Assembly: GCA_023399035.1 (NCBI GenBank)
Contig: JAEWQX010000244.1
Span: forward strand, 1-63,992
DNA from: Bacillota bacterium
GTDB taxonomy: Bacteria > Bacillota > Clostridia > Clostridiales > Clostridiaceae
Length of the DNA stretch: 63,992 nt
Reading direction: 5' to 3'
Positions 52,047 to 61,470 of this stretch are shown one piece after another. Position 1 is the first letter of the stretch. Every line of letters starts with the position of its first letter. The notes under the pieces were generated by a model. It saw only the letters and a program-made list of their open reading frames with translations, did no database searches and was not told the origin of the DNA. Made by a program: the position numbers and the translations under genes.

Positions 52047-52889
52047 TTATTCAATTAAACTCTTGAATCCTTTTCCAAGTACTTCACTTGTATCATTTAC
52101 TGTTACAAATGCATCAGGATCATTTATCTTTATGAACTGCTTTAATTTCATAAATTGTCTTCTTGTCAAAATAGTTAATATGACACAGTTATTTTCTCCT
52201 GTATATCCTCCTTTTCCGTAAAATACAGTGCATCCTCTGTCTATATCCTTCATTATGTAATTTGAAACGAGTTTTTCTTTCTTTGTAAATACCATAACCT
52301 GCTTTGAAACATTTAATCCATCAACAAACTTGTCAATTAATGTTCCAGTTAAATATACGCTTAATAATCCAAAAAGACCAAGCTCAATTCCAAATGTATA
52401 CATAGCTAATAATATTACTATTGAATCAGAAATCAATAATCCCTTTCCAAAGTCTATATTAGCATATTTATTCATTAATTTTGCCGTAATGCTGGTACCT
52501 CCAGTTGTAGCATCCTGAGTAAGCATTATTACACTTCCTAACGCAAGTAATGCACTCCCAAAAATGGATGCAAGCATTAAGTCATCTGTTAATGCTACAG
52601 GTGTATAATTCTTTTCAATTATCGATAATACAATTGATAAACTAAATGCAGCATACATACTTTTTATACCAAAACTTCCTCCAATAAAAATAAAAGCAAG
52701 TAAAAACAATACAATATTGCATACCACCATTATTATACCAGGCTCAATTCCAAGTATGTTATTAATAACAAGAGCTAGACCTGATACACCACCAGATGCT
52801 ATCTGATTTGGAAAGAAGAAAAATTCAAATGCAAAAACTACTATTGCTACACCAAGTGTTATAATTCCATATTCTTTTATTAATTTCAT
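52047..52889 (-). CDS. YitT family membrane protein
   Basis: 280 residues. Five hydrophobic segments (about 8-28, 45-75, 75-95, 105-125, 150-180) carry the conserved FFFPNQIASGGVSGLAL and QDATTGGTS. A cytosolic DUF2179 domain follows (GCTVFYGKGGYTGENNCVI). The family is widespread in Firmicutes and of unknown transport function. AGGAGG lies five bases before the ATG. It is a single gene. Confidence 0.88.
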   Translation of the reverse strand: MKLIKEYGIITLGVAIVVFAFEFFFFPNQIASGGVSGLALVINNILGIEPGIIMVVCNIVLFLLAFIFIGGSFGIKSMYAAFSLSIVLSIIEKNYTPVALTDDLMLASIFGSALLALGSVIMLTQDATTGGTSITAKLMNKYANIDFGKGLLISDSIVILLAMYTFGIELGLFGLLSVYLTGTLIDKFVDGLNVSKQVMVFTKKEKLVSNYIMKDIDRGCTVFYGKGGYTGENNCVILTILTRRQFMKLKQFIKINDPDAFVTVNDTSEVLGKGFKSLIE

Positions 52890-53100
52890 GTTTGCCTCCT
52901 CATATAATTATCTTTATACAATGATATACATTATCTATAATTTATAATTTATTTCATTATATATAAACAAATTATGACTGATTACTGCCTTAACTCTTGA
53001 CTTATAATTTTTAATTACAATATATATTACCATAGATATATTTTTCTTCTACTTTTCTATTTTGCTTCAAATAATAATAAATTATCTCATAAATTAAAAA

Positions 53101-53131
53101 ATATCTAAAAAAACATAGATTTTTTAGATAT
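53101..53131. other. Unassigned perfect hairpin in the yitT–ABC gap
   Basis: ATATCTAAAAAA pairs with TTTTTTAGATAT around seven bases, very AT-rich. It is too far from either gene end to be an obvious terminator (the ABC operon has its own at 53240-53280). The remaining part of this 390-bp gap is AT-rich with no gene. Confidence 0.4.
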
Positions 53132-53239
53132 AAATTCTTTTAAAGCTATATTTATTAATTATTTTCTAATATTTTCATCAATATATTTATATAACTTCCT
53201 TCTCATATAATTTAAACATCCTAGAAAATAGAATTTAAT

Positions 53240-53280
53240 AATAACAGCTGCTAAAGGCAATCCTTATAGCAGCTGTTATT
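53240..53280 (-). terminator. Terminator of the ABC transporter operon
   Basis: AATAACAGCTGCTA and TAGCAGCTGTTATT form a perfect 14-bp stem that begins at the permease stop codon; the minus strand continues TATTAAATT. Confidence 0.75.
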
Positions 53281-54122
53281 TACTTCCTATCCCCTGCTAA
53301 CTTTCTCTGCAATATTGCAACTGCTTCATACATTATAAAAGCAATAGCTGACAAAATAACTATGCTCATCATTACTGTATCAAGCTGTGCTACTTGCCCG
53401 CCATAAACTATCAAAAAGCCAAGTCCATCTTTTGCTACAAGGAATTCTCCCATTATTACTCCGACCCATGATAGCCCTACGTTTATCTTTAATGCAGAAA
53501 TAAAAACTGGTATTGAATAAGGGAATATAAGATATTTTAATATCTGAAGTTTTGAAGCTTTAAATGTCTTCATAAGCATTATCTTTTCATCATCAATTTC
53601 ATTAAAGCCGCTCAATACACTTATGATTGTAGTTACAATAGAAATAAGCAGTGCTATTACTATTATCGCAGGCATTCCATTTCCTATCCAGAATATTATG
53701 ATTGGTGCAAGTGCAACCTTAGGGAGTGCATTCAATACTACTAAATATGGATCTAATATTTTTGAAACTGTAGGACACCACCATAAGATAACTGCAACTA
53801 TTACACCAAGTATTGTTCCTAATGAAAAACCAAGTATTGTTTCATAACATGTTATTCCTATGTGCTTAAATAAACTTCCATCCTCATATAAACTAATACA
53901 TGATTTTACAACACGACTAGGACTTGATGTTAAAAATGGATCAATCCACTTTAAATCTGCAGCTATCTGCCACAATACAATAAATATTATAAGAATTAAC
54001 ATTCTGGATATTGTAATTTTAATTTTATGTGCCTTGACACATTTTAAATATAATCTGTGTTCATTGCTTATAGGTTCTTCTTTGCTTACATGTATATCAT
54101 TCTTTTTTCTCATTATCTTCAT
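53280..54122 (-). CDS. ABC transporter permease, NitT/TauT type
   Basis: 280 residues. A basic N-terminal tail of about 35 residues is followed by six membrane helices. The EAA-like loop that contacts the ATPase is at GFNEIDDEKIMLMKTFKASK. The family imports sulfonates, nitrate-like anions, or thiamine precursors. The ATG is four bases after AAGGAG and lies inside the end of the ATPase gene, overlapping by 26 bases. Confidence 0.88.
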   Translation of the reverse strand: MKIMRKKNDIHVSKEEPISNEHRLYLKCVKAHKIKITISRMLILIIFIVLWQIAADLKWIDPFLTSSPSRVVKSCISLYEDGSLFKHIGITCYETILGFSLGTILGVIVAVILWWCPTVSKILDPYLVVLNALPKVALAPIIIFWIGNGMPAIIVIALLISIVTTIISVLSGFNEIDDEKIMLMKTFKASKLQILKYLIFPYSIPVFISALKINVGLSWVGVIMGEFLVAKDGLGFLIVYGGQVAQLDTVMMSIVILSAIAFIMYEAVAILQRKLAGDRK

Positions 54123-54873
54123 TCAACTCCTTCCACAATTCATTAAAATACCCACTGAACTGTCTTTCTTTTCTTCTCTGAAAAGGAGTTAATTCTTCAC
54201 TGTCAAATTCCATAGGAACTTCTTTTTTTACCTTTGCAGGTCTGTTTGAAAGCACTATTACCTTCTTTGATATTGAAATTGCTTCTGCAATATCATGTGT
54301 AACCATTATTGCTGTCTTTTTTTCTTTTTTAATTATTTTATATACATCATCACAAACAAGCAATCTTGATTGATAATCCAATGCAGAAAAAGGTTCATCT
54401 AAAAACAATATTTCAGGATTTAAGGCAAGTGTTCTTATTAATGCAACCCTCTGCCTCATTCCCCCTGACAATTCTCTTGGATAATGGTTCTTAAATTTTT
54501 CAAGTCCATATGTCTTCAGTAAATCTTCAACACGTTTCTTTGATTCATCATTAAGAAGTTTTTTTATCTTCAATCCTATAATTACATTTTCCCATACTGT
54601 ATTCCATTCAAATAAATGATCCTTTTGAAACATATATCCTATTTTATCTGAACTTTTCTTTATATCTTCACCTCTGTATAAAATCCTTCCATCTGATGGT
54701 TCAATCAGTCCGCTTATTATATTAAGAAGTGTAGATTTTCCACATCCTGAAGGTCCCAAAATAGAAATAAATTCGCCTTCTTCAACCTTAAAGCTCACAT
54801 TATCTAAGGCTCTTGTTTCACATTTTATTGAATGATAATTCATTGATATATTACATATTTCTAATAAGCACAA
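54097..54873 (-). CDS. ABC transporter ATP-binding protein, NitT/TauT type
   Basis: 258 residues with Walker A GPSGCGKST, signature LSGGMRQR, Walker B ILFLDEPFSALD and the H-loop VTHDIAEA. It powers the adjacent permease. The start is TTG with GGTGGTG eight bases before it; the first internal ATG would cut into the first strand. The C-terminal 25 residues are highly charged. Confidence 0.92.
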   Translation of the reverse strand: MCLLEICNISMNYHSIKCETRALDNVSFKVEEGEFISILGPSGCGKSTLLNIISGLIEPSDGRILYRGEDIKKSSDKIGYMFQKDHLFEWNTVWENVIIGLKIKKLLNDESKKRVEDLLKTYGLEKFKNHYPRELSGGMRQRVALIRTLALNPEILFLDEPFSALDYQSRLLVCDDVYKIIKKEKKTAIMVTHDIAEAISISKKVIVLSNRPAKVKKEVPMEFDSEELTPFQRRKERQFSGYFNELWKELNEDNEKKE

Positions 54874-54907
54874 ATCTAATTCACCACCTTTTTATCATAA
54901 TGTGATA

Positions 54908-55921
54908 CTAATTTGCAGCTCTTACAGCATATGAATTATCAACTATCTTTGTAAATTGTGGTCTTGAAGTAATAAGACTGCTGTCATAGTCCTGTATTAT
55001 ATCCATAAGTCTGTTCAAATCTTCTTCTTTAATTTGTGGATTGTGAGCAAGTGCATCTATGCTCTTATAATTTTTTACTACTGTAATAATAGTATTTCTA
55101 TCAGTTCCTGGGAAATAATCAATTATACTGTCTGCTATTTCTTCATCAGTATGACTGAAAAACCATTGCTGTCCCTTATAAATTGCCTTTGTAAAGTTTT
55201 TTATAACTTCAGGATTCTTATCCATATATGATTTTGTAGTAAAATAACATGTATATGGAATAACACCTGCTTCCTCACCTACTGATGCAAGTATATAACC
55301 ACTTCCATCCTTTTCTATAATTGAAGCTGTTGGTTCAAAAAGTGCAACATAATCTGCAGTACCGCCTTTAAATGCACCAGCAGTTGCTGAGAAATCTATA
55401 TTTGTAACCATGTTTACATCTTTTTCAGGATCAATATTATTTTTCTTCATTGCATATTGAAGTGCCATTGCTGGAACGCCTCCTGGCCTTCCACCTATAA
55501 CTTCACTTCCTTTAATATCTGTCCATTTAAAATCGTCATTCTTATTTCTTCCAACTAAAAATGATCCATCCTTTTGAGTAAGCTGAGCAAAAAGTACAGG
55601 ATAATCTTCTCTTCCTTGATTATTAATATAAATAACCTGCTCTGGTCCACAGAATCCGATATCAGCTGAATTACTTAATACAGCCTGCATAACCTTATCT
55701 GCACCCTGACCTGTCTGAAGATCAATTTCTATTCCATTTTCCTCAAAAAAGCCTTCACTCATTGCAATATACATTGGTGCATAAAATACTGAACGTGTTA
55801 CCTCATTAAGTCTTACTTTCACTTTACCTTCTGTAGACTTTCCGCTGCTACATCCAACTAAAGAAAAAACAGTTATAAAAGCAGTTAATAATGCTAATAA
55901 TATCTTTGATTTCCTCTTCAT
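54908..55921 (-). CDS. ABC transporter substrate-binding lipoprotein (NMT1/SsuA-like)
   Basis: 337 residues. The signal ends in the lipobox LVGC (Cys24), so the protein is membrane-anchored outside. The periplasmic-binding fold of the NMT1/SsuA type follows (VFYAPMYIAMSEGFFEENGI, QTGQGADKVMQAVLSNSADIGFCG). Aliphatic sulfonates and HMP-type thiamine precursors are the usual ligands. Neither a TPP riboswitch nor sulfur genes are next to it, so the substrate is open. It is the first gene of the operon (binding protein, ATPase, permease). AGGAG lies 12 bases before the ATG. Confidence 0.88.
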   Translation of the reverse strand: MKRKSKILLALLTAFITVFSLVGCSSGKSTEGKVKVRLNEVTRSVFYAPMYIAMSEGFFEENGIEIDLQTGQGADKVMQAVLSNSADIGFCGPEQVIYINNQGREDYPVLFAQLTQKDGSFLVGRNKNDDFKWTDIKGSEVIGGRPGGVPAMALQYAMKKNNIDPEKDVNMVTNIDFSATAGAFKGGTADYVALFEPTASIIEKDGSGYILASVGEEAGVIPYTCYFTTKSYMDKNPEVIKNFTKAIYKGQQWFFSHTDEEIADSIIDYFPGTDRNTIITVVKNYKSIDALAHNPQIKEEDLNRLMDIIQDYDSSLITSRPQFTKIVDNSYAVRAAN

Positions 55922-56120
55922 TAATCAAAGCATCTCCTAATAATATTCACAATGTATACTATGATTAAATACAAAAGATTGTTCTACAGTATTTATTAAC
56001 TTCTAACTATCAGATTTACCATATTAAAGCTGACAGTAATAAAGCAATGGGTATTATCACTAATGAATTTATGTCTGTTATTAAATAAATCTCTTATTTT
56101 TGATTGTGCTGCAAACATAA

Positions 56121-56150
56121 AAACCATGATGGTTATATTCATCATGGTTT
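56121..56150 (-). terminator. topB terminator
   Basis: AAACCATGATG and CATCATGGTTT form a perfect 11-bp stem around eight bases, followed by TTATG on the minus strand. The rest of the 313-bp gap is AT-rich upstream DNA of the ABC operon, without a visible riboswitch. Confidence 0.75.
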
Positions 56151-56234
56151 CATACTATAAAATATTATTCTCATATTCCAAAGAAATAGTGAATACAATA
56201 AATGTATACTAATCATTAAGATATGTATTATATT

Positions 56235-58391
56235 TTAGATAAATTCTATTTTCCAGTTAAAATATCCTGTTTCTTCATTTCTTTCATATCTGAAATAAGC
56301 TGAAAATGTGTTTCCTTTTTTACTTTTTAAATTTCTAAATCCTACTTTTCCATTTTTTAAAAGAAGTTCAACCATTTCTCTTGATACTTTCTTTCCAAAT
56401 GAATTGATATATTTATCATCTTTCCATATAGTAAACTTGCATCCATTCTTCCAATTGCTGCACCCAAATCCTTTTTCCCCCTCGATAACTGGATTTCCAC
56501 ATACAGGACATGGCCCAAGACTCTCAACATCTTTTGGTATCTCAACCTTAAATCGTGATAATGCTCCTGTATCTTCTTTTATTGCAGCTACTGATTTTAT
56601 TGTAAAATCCTTTATTAAATTCATGAAGTCACTTTTTGCAAATCTTCCTTTTTCAATATCTGAAAGGGTTTTTTCAAGTCTTCCTGTATACTCTAAATCA
56701 AGAAGTTCCTTAACAGGGAAAATCTCAACAATATTCCTTCCAAGTTCTGTACATATAAGACTCTTGCCTTTAGTCTTTAAATATCCTATATCTTTAAGTT
56801 TCTTGATTGTTTCAGCTCTTGTTGCTGGTGTACCTATACTAAATCCGCTTAGTATCGCCTGCATCATTTCTTCAGAATCTTCTTTGCCTTCAATACCTTT
56901 TCCGCAGGTTTCCATAACCCTTAATAAAGTCTTTTCAGTATGATGTTTAGGCGGCTTTTTAGTTACTGAACTTACTTTTGACTTTGTTATATCCACAATT
57001 TCATTTACTTCAATCTTAGGAAGTATAACATCCTTGCTTTCAATTTTCTCTACCTTTTTCCATCCTTCAACAAGTTTAACTTTTCCTTTTGATAAAAATA
57101 TACCTTTAACTTCAGGATTATCAGCTTTCAATGTAACCTTGGTTTCTTCAAATTGAGCAACTGGCATGAACTGCATTATAAATCTATTCTTTATAGCTTC
57201 ATATACAACTTTTTCATCTGCGCTCAATCCAGATGGTTTTATATATGTTGGCGTTATTGCACTATGGCTTTCAACCTTGGAACTATCAAATATCCTCTTA
57301 GATGTTGTAAATTTAATTTCATCTTCGTAAGGAAGCCCTGCTTTTAACGTGTCTAAAACCTTCCTTGCTCTGTCTTTTAAACTTTCTTCTAAAACCACAC
57401 TTGCTGTTCTAGGGTATGTTGTAAGTTTCTTTTCATATAGAGACTGGGCTACTTTAAGTACTTTATCTGATGTCCATCCTTTATATTTACTTGTTATATA
57501 TCCCTGTAGATTAGATAAATTAAAAAGATATGGAGGATATTCCTTTTTTGACTCTGTCTGCTTATTAATTATCTTTGCAGTCCCACCATCAAGAAGGGGC
57601 AACAGTTTATTTAAATCTTCCTTCTTATCAAATTTTTCAGTTTCATTTTCATAATAAAGACCTTCAAATTCTTCATTATTGGAAGCCTTAAAATTAGATA
57701 TAAGTTTATAGTAAGTAGTTGCTGTAAAATTTTCTATTTCCTTATCTCTATCATAAATTATCTTTAATGTAGGAAGCAGTACTCTCCCTATATTGATAGT
57801 CTTATTTTCTTCAAATTTATATTTTAATGTACTTACTGATGTTAAATTTATTCCTATAATCCAGTCGCTCCACTGCCTTCCAATACCTGCATCCTGAAGC
57901 GGCTGCATTTCCTTATTGTCTTTTAATGACTCCATTCCTTTTTTAACTTCATCAGGAGTCCATTCGTTTAACAGCAATCTATAGATAGGTTTCTCTACCT
58001 TAAAATAATCAAATATTTCATCTGCAATAACCTGTCCTTCCCTATCAAAGTCAGTTGCAGAAATTACTCCATCAACATCTTCTCTGTCTATAAGGCTTTT
58101 TATTATTCCAAGCTGCTTTTTAGCACCCTTATCCTCAATATTTCTGTTTACACTATCAGATTTAACTTTATATAAGAAGTGCTCTGGAATAAAAGGGAAC
58201 TTTTCAAATCTCCATCCCTTCATGCTTTCATCATAATCCTTTGCATCATAAAGCTGCAAAAGATGTCCAAATGCCCACGTTATATAATAGCCGTTGCCTT
58301 CAAAATAGCCATCTTTTCTAGTTTTTATTTTAAACGCATCTGCAATATTCTTAGCAACAGATGGTTTTTCAGCAATAATCACTTTAGCCAT
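56235..58391 (-). CDS. topB: DNA topoisomerase III
   Basis: 718 residues, type IA topoisomerase. The Toprim domain starts KVIIAEKPSVAKNIADAF and has SATDFDREGQ. The catalytic Tyr is in TTYPRTASV near residue 328. A C-terminal zinc-ribbon-like segment is at CPVCGNPVIEGEKGFGCSN. It decatenates DNA by single-strand passage. GAGGAGG is 12 bases before the ATG. It is a single gene with its own terminator. Confidence 0.95.
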   Translation of the reverse strand: MAKVIIAEKPSVAKNIADAFKIKTRKDGYFEGNGYYITWAFGHLLQLYDAKDYDESMKGWRFEKFPFIPEHFLYKVKSDSVNRNIEDKGAKKQLGIIKSLIDREDVDGVISATDFDREGQVIADEIFDYFKVEKPIYRLLLNEWTPDEVKKGMESLKDNKEMQPLQDAGIGRQWSDWIIGINLTSVSTLKYKFEENKTINIGRVLLPTLKIIYDRDKEIENFTATTYYKLISNFKASNNEEFEGLYYENETEKFDKKEDLNKLLPLLDGGTAKIINKQTESKKEYPPYLFNLSNLQGYITSKYKGWTSDKVLKVAQSLYEKKLTTYPRTASVVLEESLKDRARKVLDTLKAGLPYEDEIKFTTSKRIFDSSKVESHSAITPTYIKPSGLSADEKVVYEAIKNRFIMQFMPVAQFEETKVTLKADNPEVKGIFLSKGKVKLVEGWKKVEKIESKDVILPKIEVNEIVDITKSKVSSVTKKPPKHHTEKTLLRVMETCGKGIEGKEDSEEMMQAILSGFSIGTPATRAETIKKLKDIGYLKTKGKSLICTELGRNIVEIFPVKELLDLEYTGRLEKTLSDIEKGRFAKSDFMNLIKDFTIKSVAAIKEDTGALSRFKVEIPKDVESLGPCPVCGNPVIEGEKGFGCSNWKNGCKFTIWKDDKYINSFGKKVSREMVELLLKNGKVGFRNLKSKKGNTFSAYFRYERNEETGYFNWKIEFI

Positions 58392-58453
58392 GCTATTTCT
58401 TTTCCTCCTCTCGGTTATTACTCAGTACTTTATATATTAACACTAATCAAAAA

Positions 58454-58485
58454 ATAAAACCAGTTTGCATATAAACTGGTTTTAT
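58454..58485 (-). terminator. tspO terminator
   Basis: ATAAAACCAGTTT and AAACTGGTTTTAT form a perfect 13-bp stem around six bases, with T runs on both sides. Confidence 0.85.
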
Positions 58486-58496
58486 AAAAAATATAA

Positions 58497-58991
58497 TTAC
58501 ATTTCATTAAGCTTCCATACAAAAAAGTTTAAGACACCAGCATAAATCATCCATATCAAATATGGTGTCATAAGCAGTGCTGGAACTTTTCCACCTTTAT
58601 CATAAAATCTCTTTATAGTTAGGATAACAAAGAACATCAGAATTAGAAGTTCTATAAATGCCAGACCATATAGTCTTAGTCCAAAAAATATTATACTCCA
58701 GAAGAAATTCAAAAGCAGCTGTATGTAATAAACAAACATTGCAGAGCTTGCATCTATATTTTCATACTTTAAAATATAGATATTATATGCAGCAATCCCC
58801 ATAAGGATATATAATATAGTCCATACGATTGGAAATACATATGCAGGTGGTGCAAATGCAGGCTTTTCAAGTTGTTCATATACTTCCCTTATATTAGGCA
58901 GAATCTTATTTATAAGAAATCCTATAATCAACGGAAGTCCTATATTTACTATTAAGGGTATCACTTTAATCTTTACAGGTTTTTTATTCAT
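58497..58991 (-). CDS. tspO: TspO/MBR family protein
   Basis: 164 residues with five membrane helices. Conserved features include EKPAFAPPAYVFPIVWTILY and the Trp-rich loop LLNFFWSIIFFGLR. TspO proteins bind tetrapyrroles and are tied to stress and porphyrin handling in other bacteria; the role in an anaerobe is not established. GAGGTG lies eight bases before the ATG. It is a single gene. Confidence 0.92.
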   Translation of the reverse strand: MNKKPVKIKVIPLIVNIGLPLIIGFLINKILPNIREVYEQLEKPAFAPPAYVFPIVWTILYILMGIAAYNIYILKYENIDASSAMFVYYIQLLLNFFWSIIFFGLRLYGLAFIELLILMFFVILTIKRFYDKGGKVPALLMTPYLIWMIYAGVLNFFVWKLNEM

Positions 58992-59080
58992 AACTTAAGC
59001 ACCTCATAATTATTTTTTCACATTAAGATGCTATATTATATGATACATAACAAAAAAGTATGTATGCTTATATTGATACT

Positions 59081-59116
59081 AATGACCCTGATAATAAAGA
59101 AATTATCAGGGTCATT
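59081..59116 (-). terminator. Terminator of the YhgE/Pip pair
   Basis: AATGACCCTGATAAT and ATTATCAGGGTCATT form a perfect 15-bp stem around six bases. Confidence 0.8.
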
Positions 59117-59157
59117 AATTATTGTTTATCTGTATATAACTCAGTTCTATCTAAATA

Positions 59158-61455
59158 TTAATGTCTTAATATTCCACTCTTAAGTAATTTATTCATAATT
59201 AAATCAGTTACTTTATTTAGAGGACCTTTAAGAGTTACTCCTAAAATTAGTGGAACTATCATATAAATGCTTAATATTTTTATATCTTTTATAAGTATAG
59301 GATATACTATTCCTGCAAGAATCTGTCTCATACCACTTATTGCATAAGTAAATGGAAGATAATCATATGCTTTATGGAATATTGATGGTGTAACTTCTAT
59401 TGGGAATGTTCCACTTGTTCCTGCCATCTGTATAACCATTATTACTACAATTCCAGCTTTACCTATATCATCAAGTAGACTAGCAGCTGTATACACTACT
59501 ATTGTAAATACTACAGCTACAAAAACACCAAATGATATAAACATAATAGGATGAACTGCATAAACATCAAGCCATAACAATGCTCCACAACATGCTGTAA
59601 CTGAGCCTAAAACAGTAAGAGTAATGAATGTAAGGAGCTTTCCTAAATAAACCTCATAAGGTTTTAATTCTACTCCCTCATCAAGGTTTTCTGCCTTAAA
59701 CGATAGCAGTGCACTTGCTATAAGCGCTCCAACCCATATACATAATACAATATAAAATGGTGCACTTGATGATCCATAGTTAGGCCATGAAAACATCCTG
59801 TTATCTTCTATTTCAACAGGACTTGCTATGAAACTACTCTGTTCTTCCCAGTTGTTAGTTATCATATCAAGTATTTCATTGAACTGATCCTCTTCATCCA
59901 TTTTTCTAAGTTTGTCTGCCACCTCATGTATCTTATCTCTTACTTCTGGAAACTTATCTCTAAGTTCTGATAATTTATCTCCTGAGAAATCAATTGTATC
60001 CTGAGATGCGCTCAAAATATCCTCTAATGCAGGTAAAACATCACGCCCCTGCTTCAAAATATCTACTGTGATATTTAATATATATTTTAATGAATCAAAC
60101 ACGTCATTTATTCCATTAATTATTTCTGAATCATAACTATCAACAATATCAGTCAACAATGTATTTACATCATTCAAGTTACTTCTTAAATCTGTGATAG
60201 TCTGTAAATCCAGCCCTTCTCCATTATCAAGCTTTTCAATTTTTTCATGTGCTCTTGAAATTAATATGCCAAGTTTTTCTTCTACTATATGAAGCTTATC
60301 CATAAAAATAGTTATGCTCTTGTCTATTTTCTTTAAACTATCTTTGATATCATCAAGAAGCTCTCTCTGCTCATCAAGTTTGTCTTGTATTTCCTTAAGG
60401 CCTTCATCTTCTTCCAATAAAGAATCATCAATATTAATGTCAGGAATATCATAATCTATTATCTTCTTTAAAAATGTCTTTGTGCTCTTAAGCATCCCTC
60501 TTACTTCACTTACAGTTACCTTTGTGGACTCAGCAGTTTCTGAAAGAACTATAAGTAATCTTTTTGCCATATCAGGAAGAATATTTTCATCCAGATTATC
60601 TAATGTTAGTGAAGCATTAAGAGTAAGCTTCTGTGATAATAATAAATCATCTTTGATTCTAGGTGCAAGTTCATCCACATCACTCTGCATCTTATCCACT
60701 ATGTAATCACTATTACTAATAAAATCATTCGTAGAATCTAATACGTCTGATACTGTTGGAAGCATATCATTTGCTTTTAAGAGCAGTTCTTTTACGTCTG
60801 ATACTCCTCCTACTGCATCATCTAATAAACTTTCAAGTTCCGGCATTTCTTCATCAAGTTCATATATCTTATTAATTATGTCTCTTATACTATCCCTTTT
60901 CCCGTCAATTTCAACTCCTGTCTCATTTATAAGTCTGAACATAACTCCTGATACAGTCTTTACAATATTATCATCAAGCTGGCTTTTTACACTTTTAGCT
61001 CCTGCATCTGTAAGCTTAGGTGCTATTGCATTAATTTTTTCATTAACAGTATATATTAATTTAGGTTTTACAACTTCTTTATCCATAAGTGTAGTTGTAC
61101 ATTTTGAAAAATCTTCTGGTATTACTATAGTAGCATAGTATTTTTCATTTATAAGGCCTTCTGCTGCCTCATCTTCACTTACAAAAATCCAGTTCATCTT
61201 ATCATTATCTTCAAGCTTTTCTACAAGCTCTTCACCAAGATTTAAGTCCTGTTCCTTATAAACAGTTCCTTCATCTTTATTAACTATAGCTATATTTATC
61301 CCGCCCGTATTAGCATAAGGATCCCATGACGCTTTTATATTTGTTAAGGAATATAAAGATGGAATTAATATGATAATTACTGCCATGATCATAGCTGCCC
61401 AGTTAGTACACATTCTTTTTATGTCTCTTACATAAATTCTAAATATATTCTTCAT
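59158..61455 (-). CDS. YhgE/Pip-type membrane protein, second copy
   Basis: 765 residues. One N-terminal helix (residues 15-35) with SLYSLTNIKASWDPYANTGG is followed by a large extracellular region, about 35-560, mostly helical and coiled coil, then six membrane helices of ABC-2 type. The family includes the lactococcal phage-infection protein Pip and Bacillus YhgE, and resembles EsaA of type VII secretion. No ESX genes (WXG100, EssC) are in the window. It lies 15 bases after its paralogue. GAGGG precedes the ATG. Confidence 0.85.
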   Translation of the reverse strand: MKNIFRIYVRDIKRMCTNWAAMIMAVIIILIPSLYSLTNIKASWDPYANTGGINIAIVNKDEGTVYKEQDLNLGEELVEKLEDNDKMNWIFVSEDEAAEGLINEKYYATIVIPEDFSKCTTTLMDKEVVKPKLIYTVNEKINAIAPKLTDAGAKSVKSQLDDNIVKTVSGVMFRLINETGVEIDGKRDSIRDIINKIYELDEEMPELESLLDDAVGGVSDVKELLLKANDMLPTVSDVLDSTNDFISNSDYIVDKMQSDVDELAPRIKDDLLLSQKLTLNASLTLDNLDENILPDMAKRLLIVLSETAESTKVTVSEVRGMLKSTKTFLKKIIDYDIPDINIDDSLLEEDEGLKEIQDKLDEQRELLDDIKDSLKKIDKSITIFMDKLHIVEEKLGILISRAHEKIEKLDNGEGLDLQTITDLRSNLNDVNTLLTDIVDSYDSEIINGINDVFDSLKYILNITVDILKQGRDVLPALEDILSASQDTIDFSGDKLSELRDKFPEVRDKIHEVADKLRKMDEEDQFNEILDMITNNWEEQSSFIASPVEIEDNRMFSWPNYGSSSAPFYIVLCIWVGALIASALLSFKAENLDEGVELKPYEVYLGKLLTFITLTVLGSVTACCGALLWLDVYAVHPIMFISFGVFVAVVFTIVVYTAASLLDDIGKAGIVVIMVIQMAGTSGTFPIEVTPSIFHKAYDYLPFTYAISGMRQILAGIVYPILIKDIKILSIYMIVPLILGVTLKGPLNKVTDLIMNKLLKSGILRH

Positions 61456-61470
61456 CTCGTATCCCTCAAT

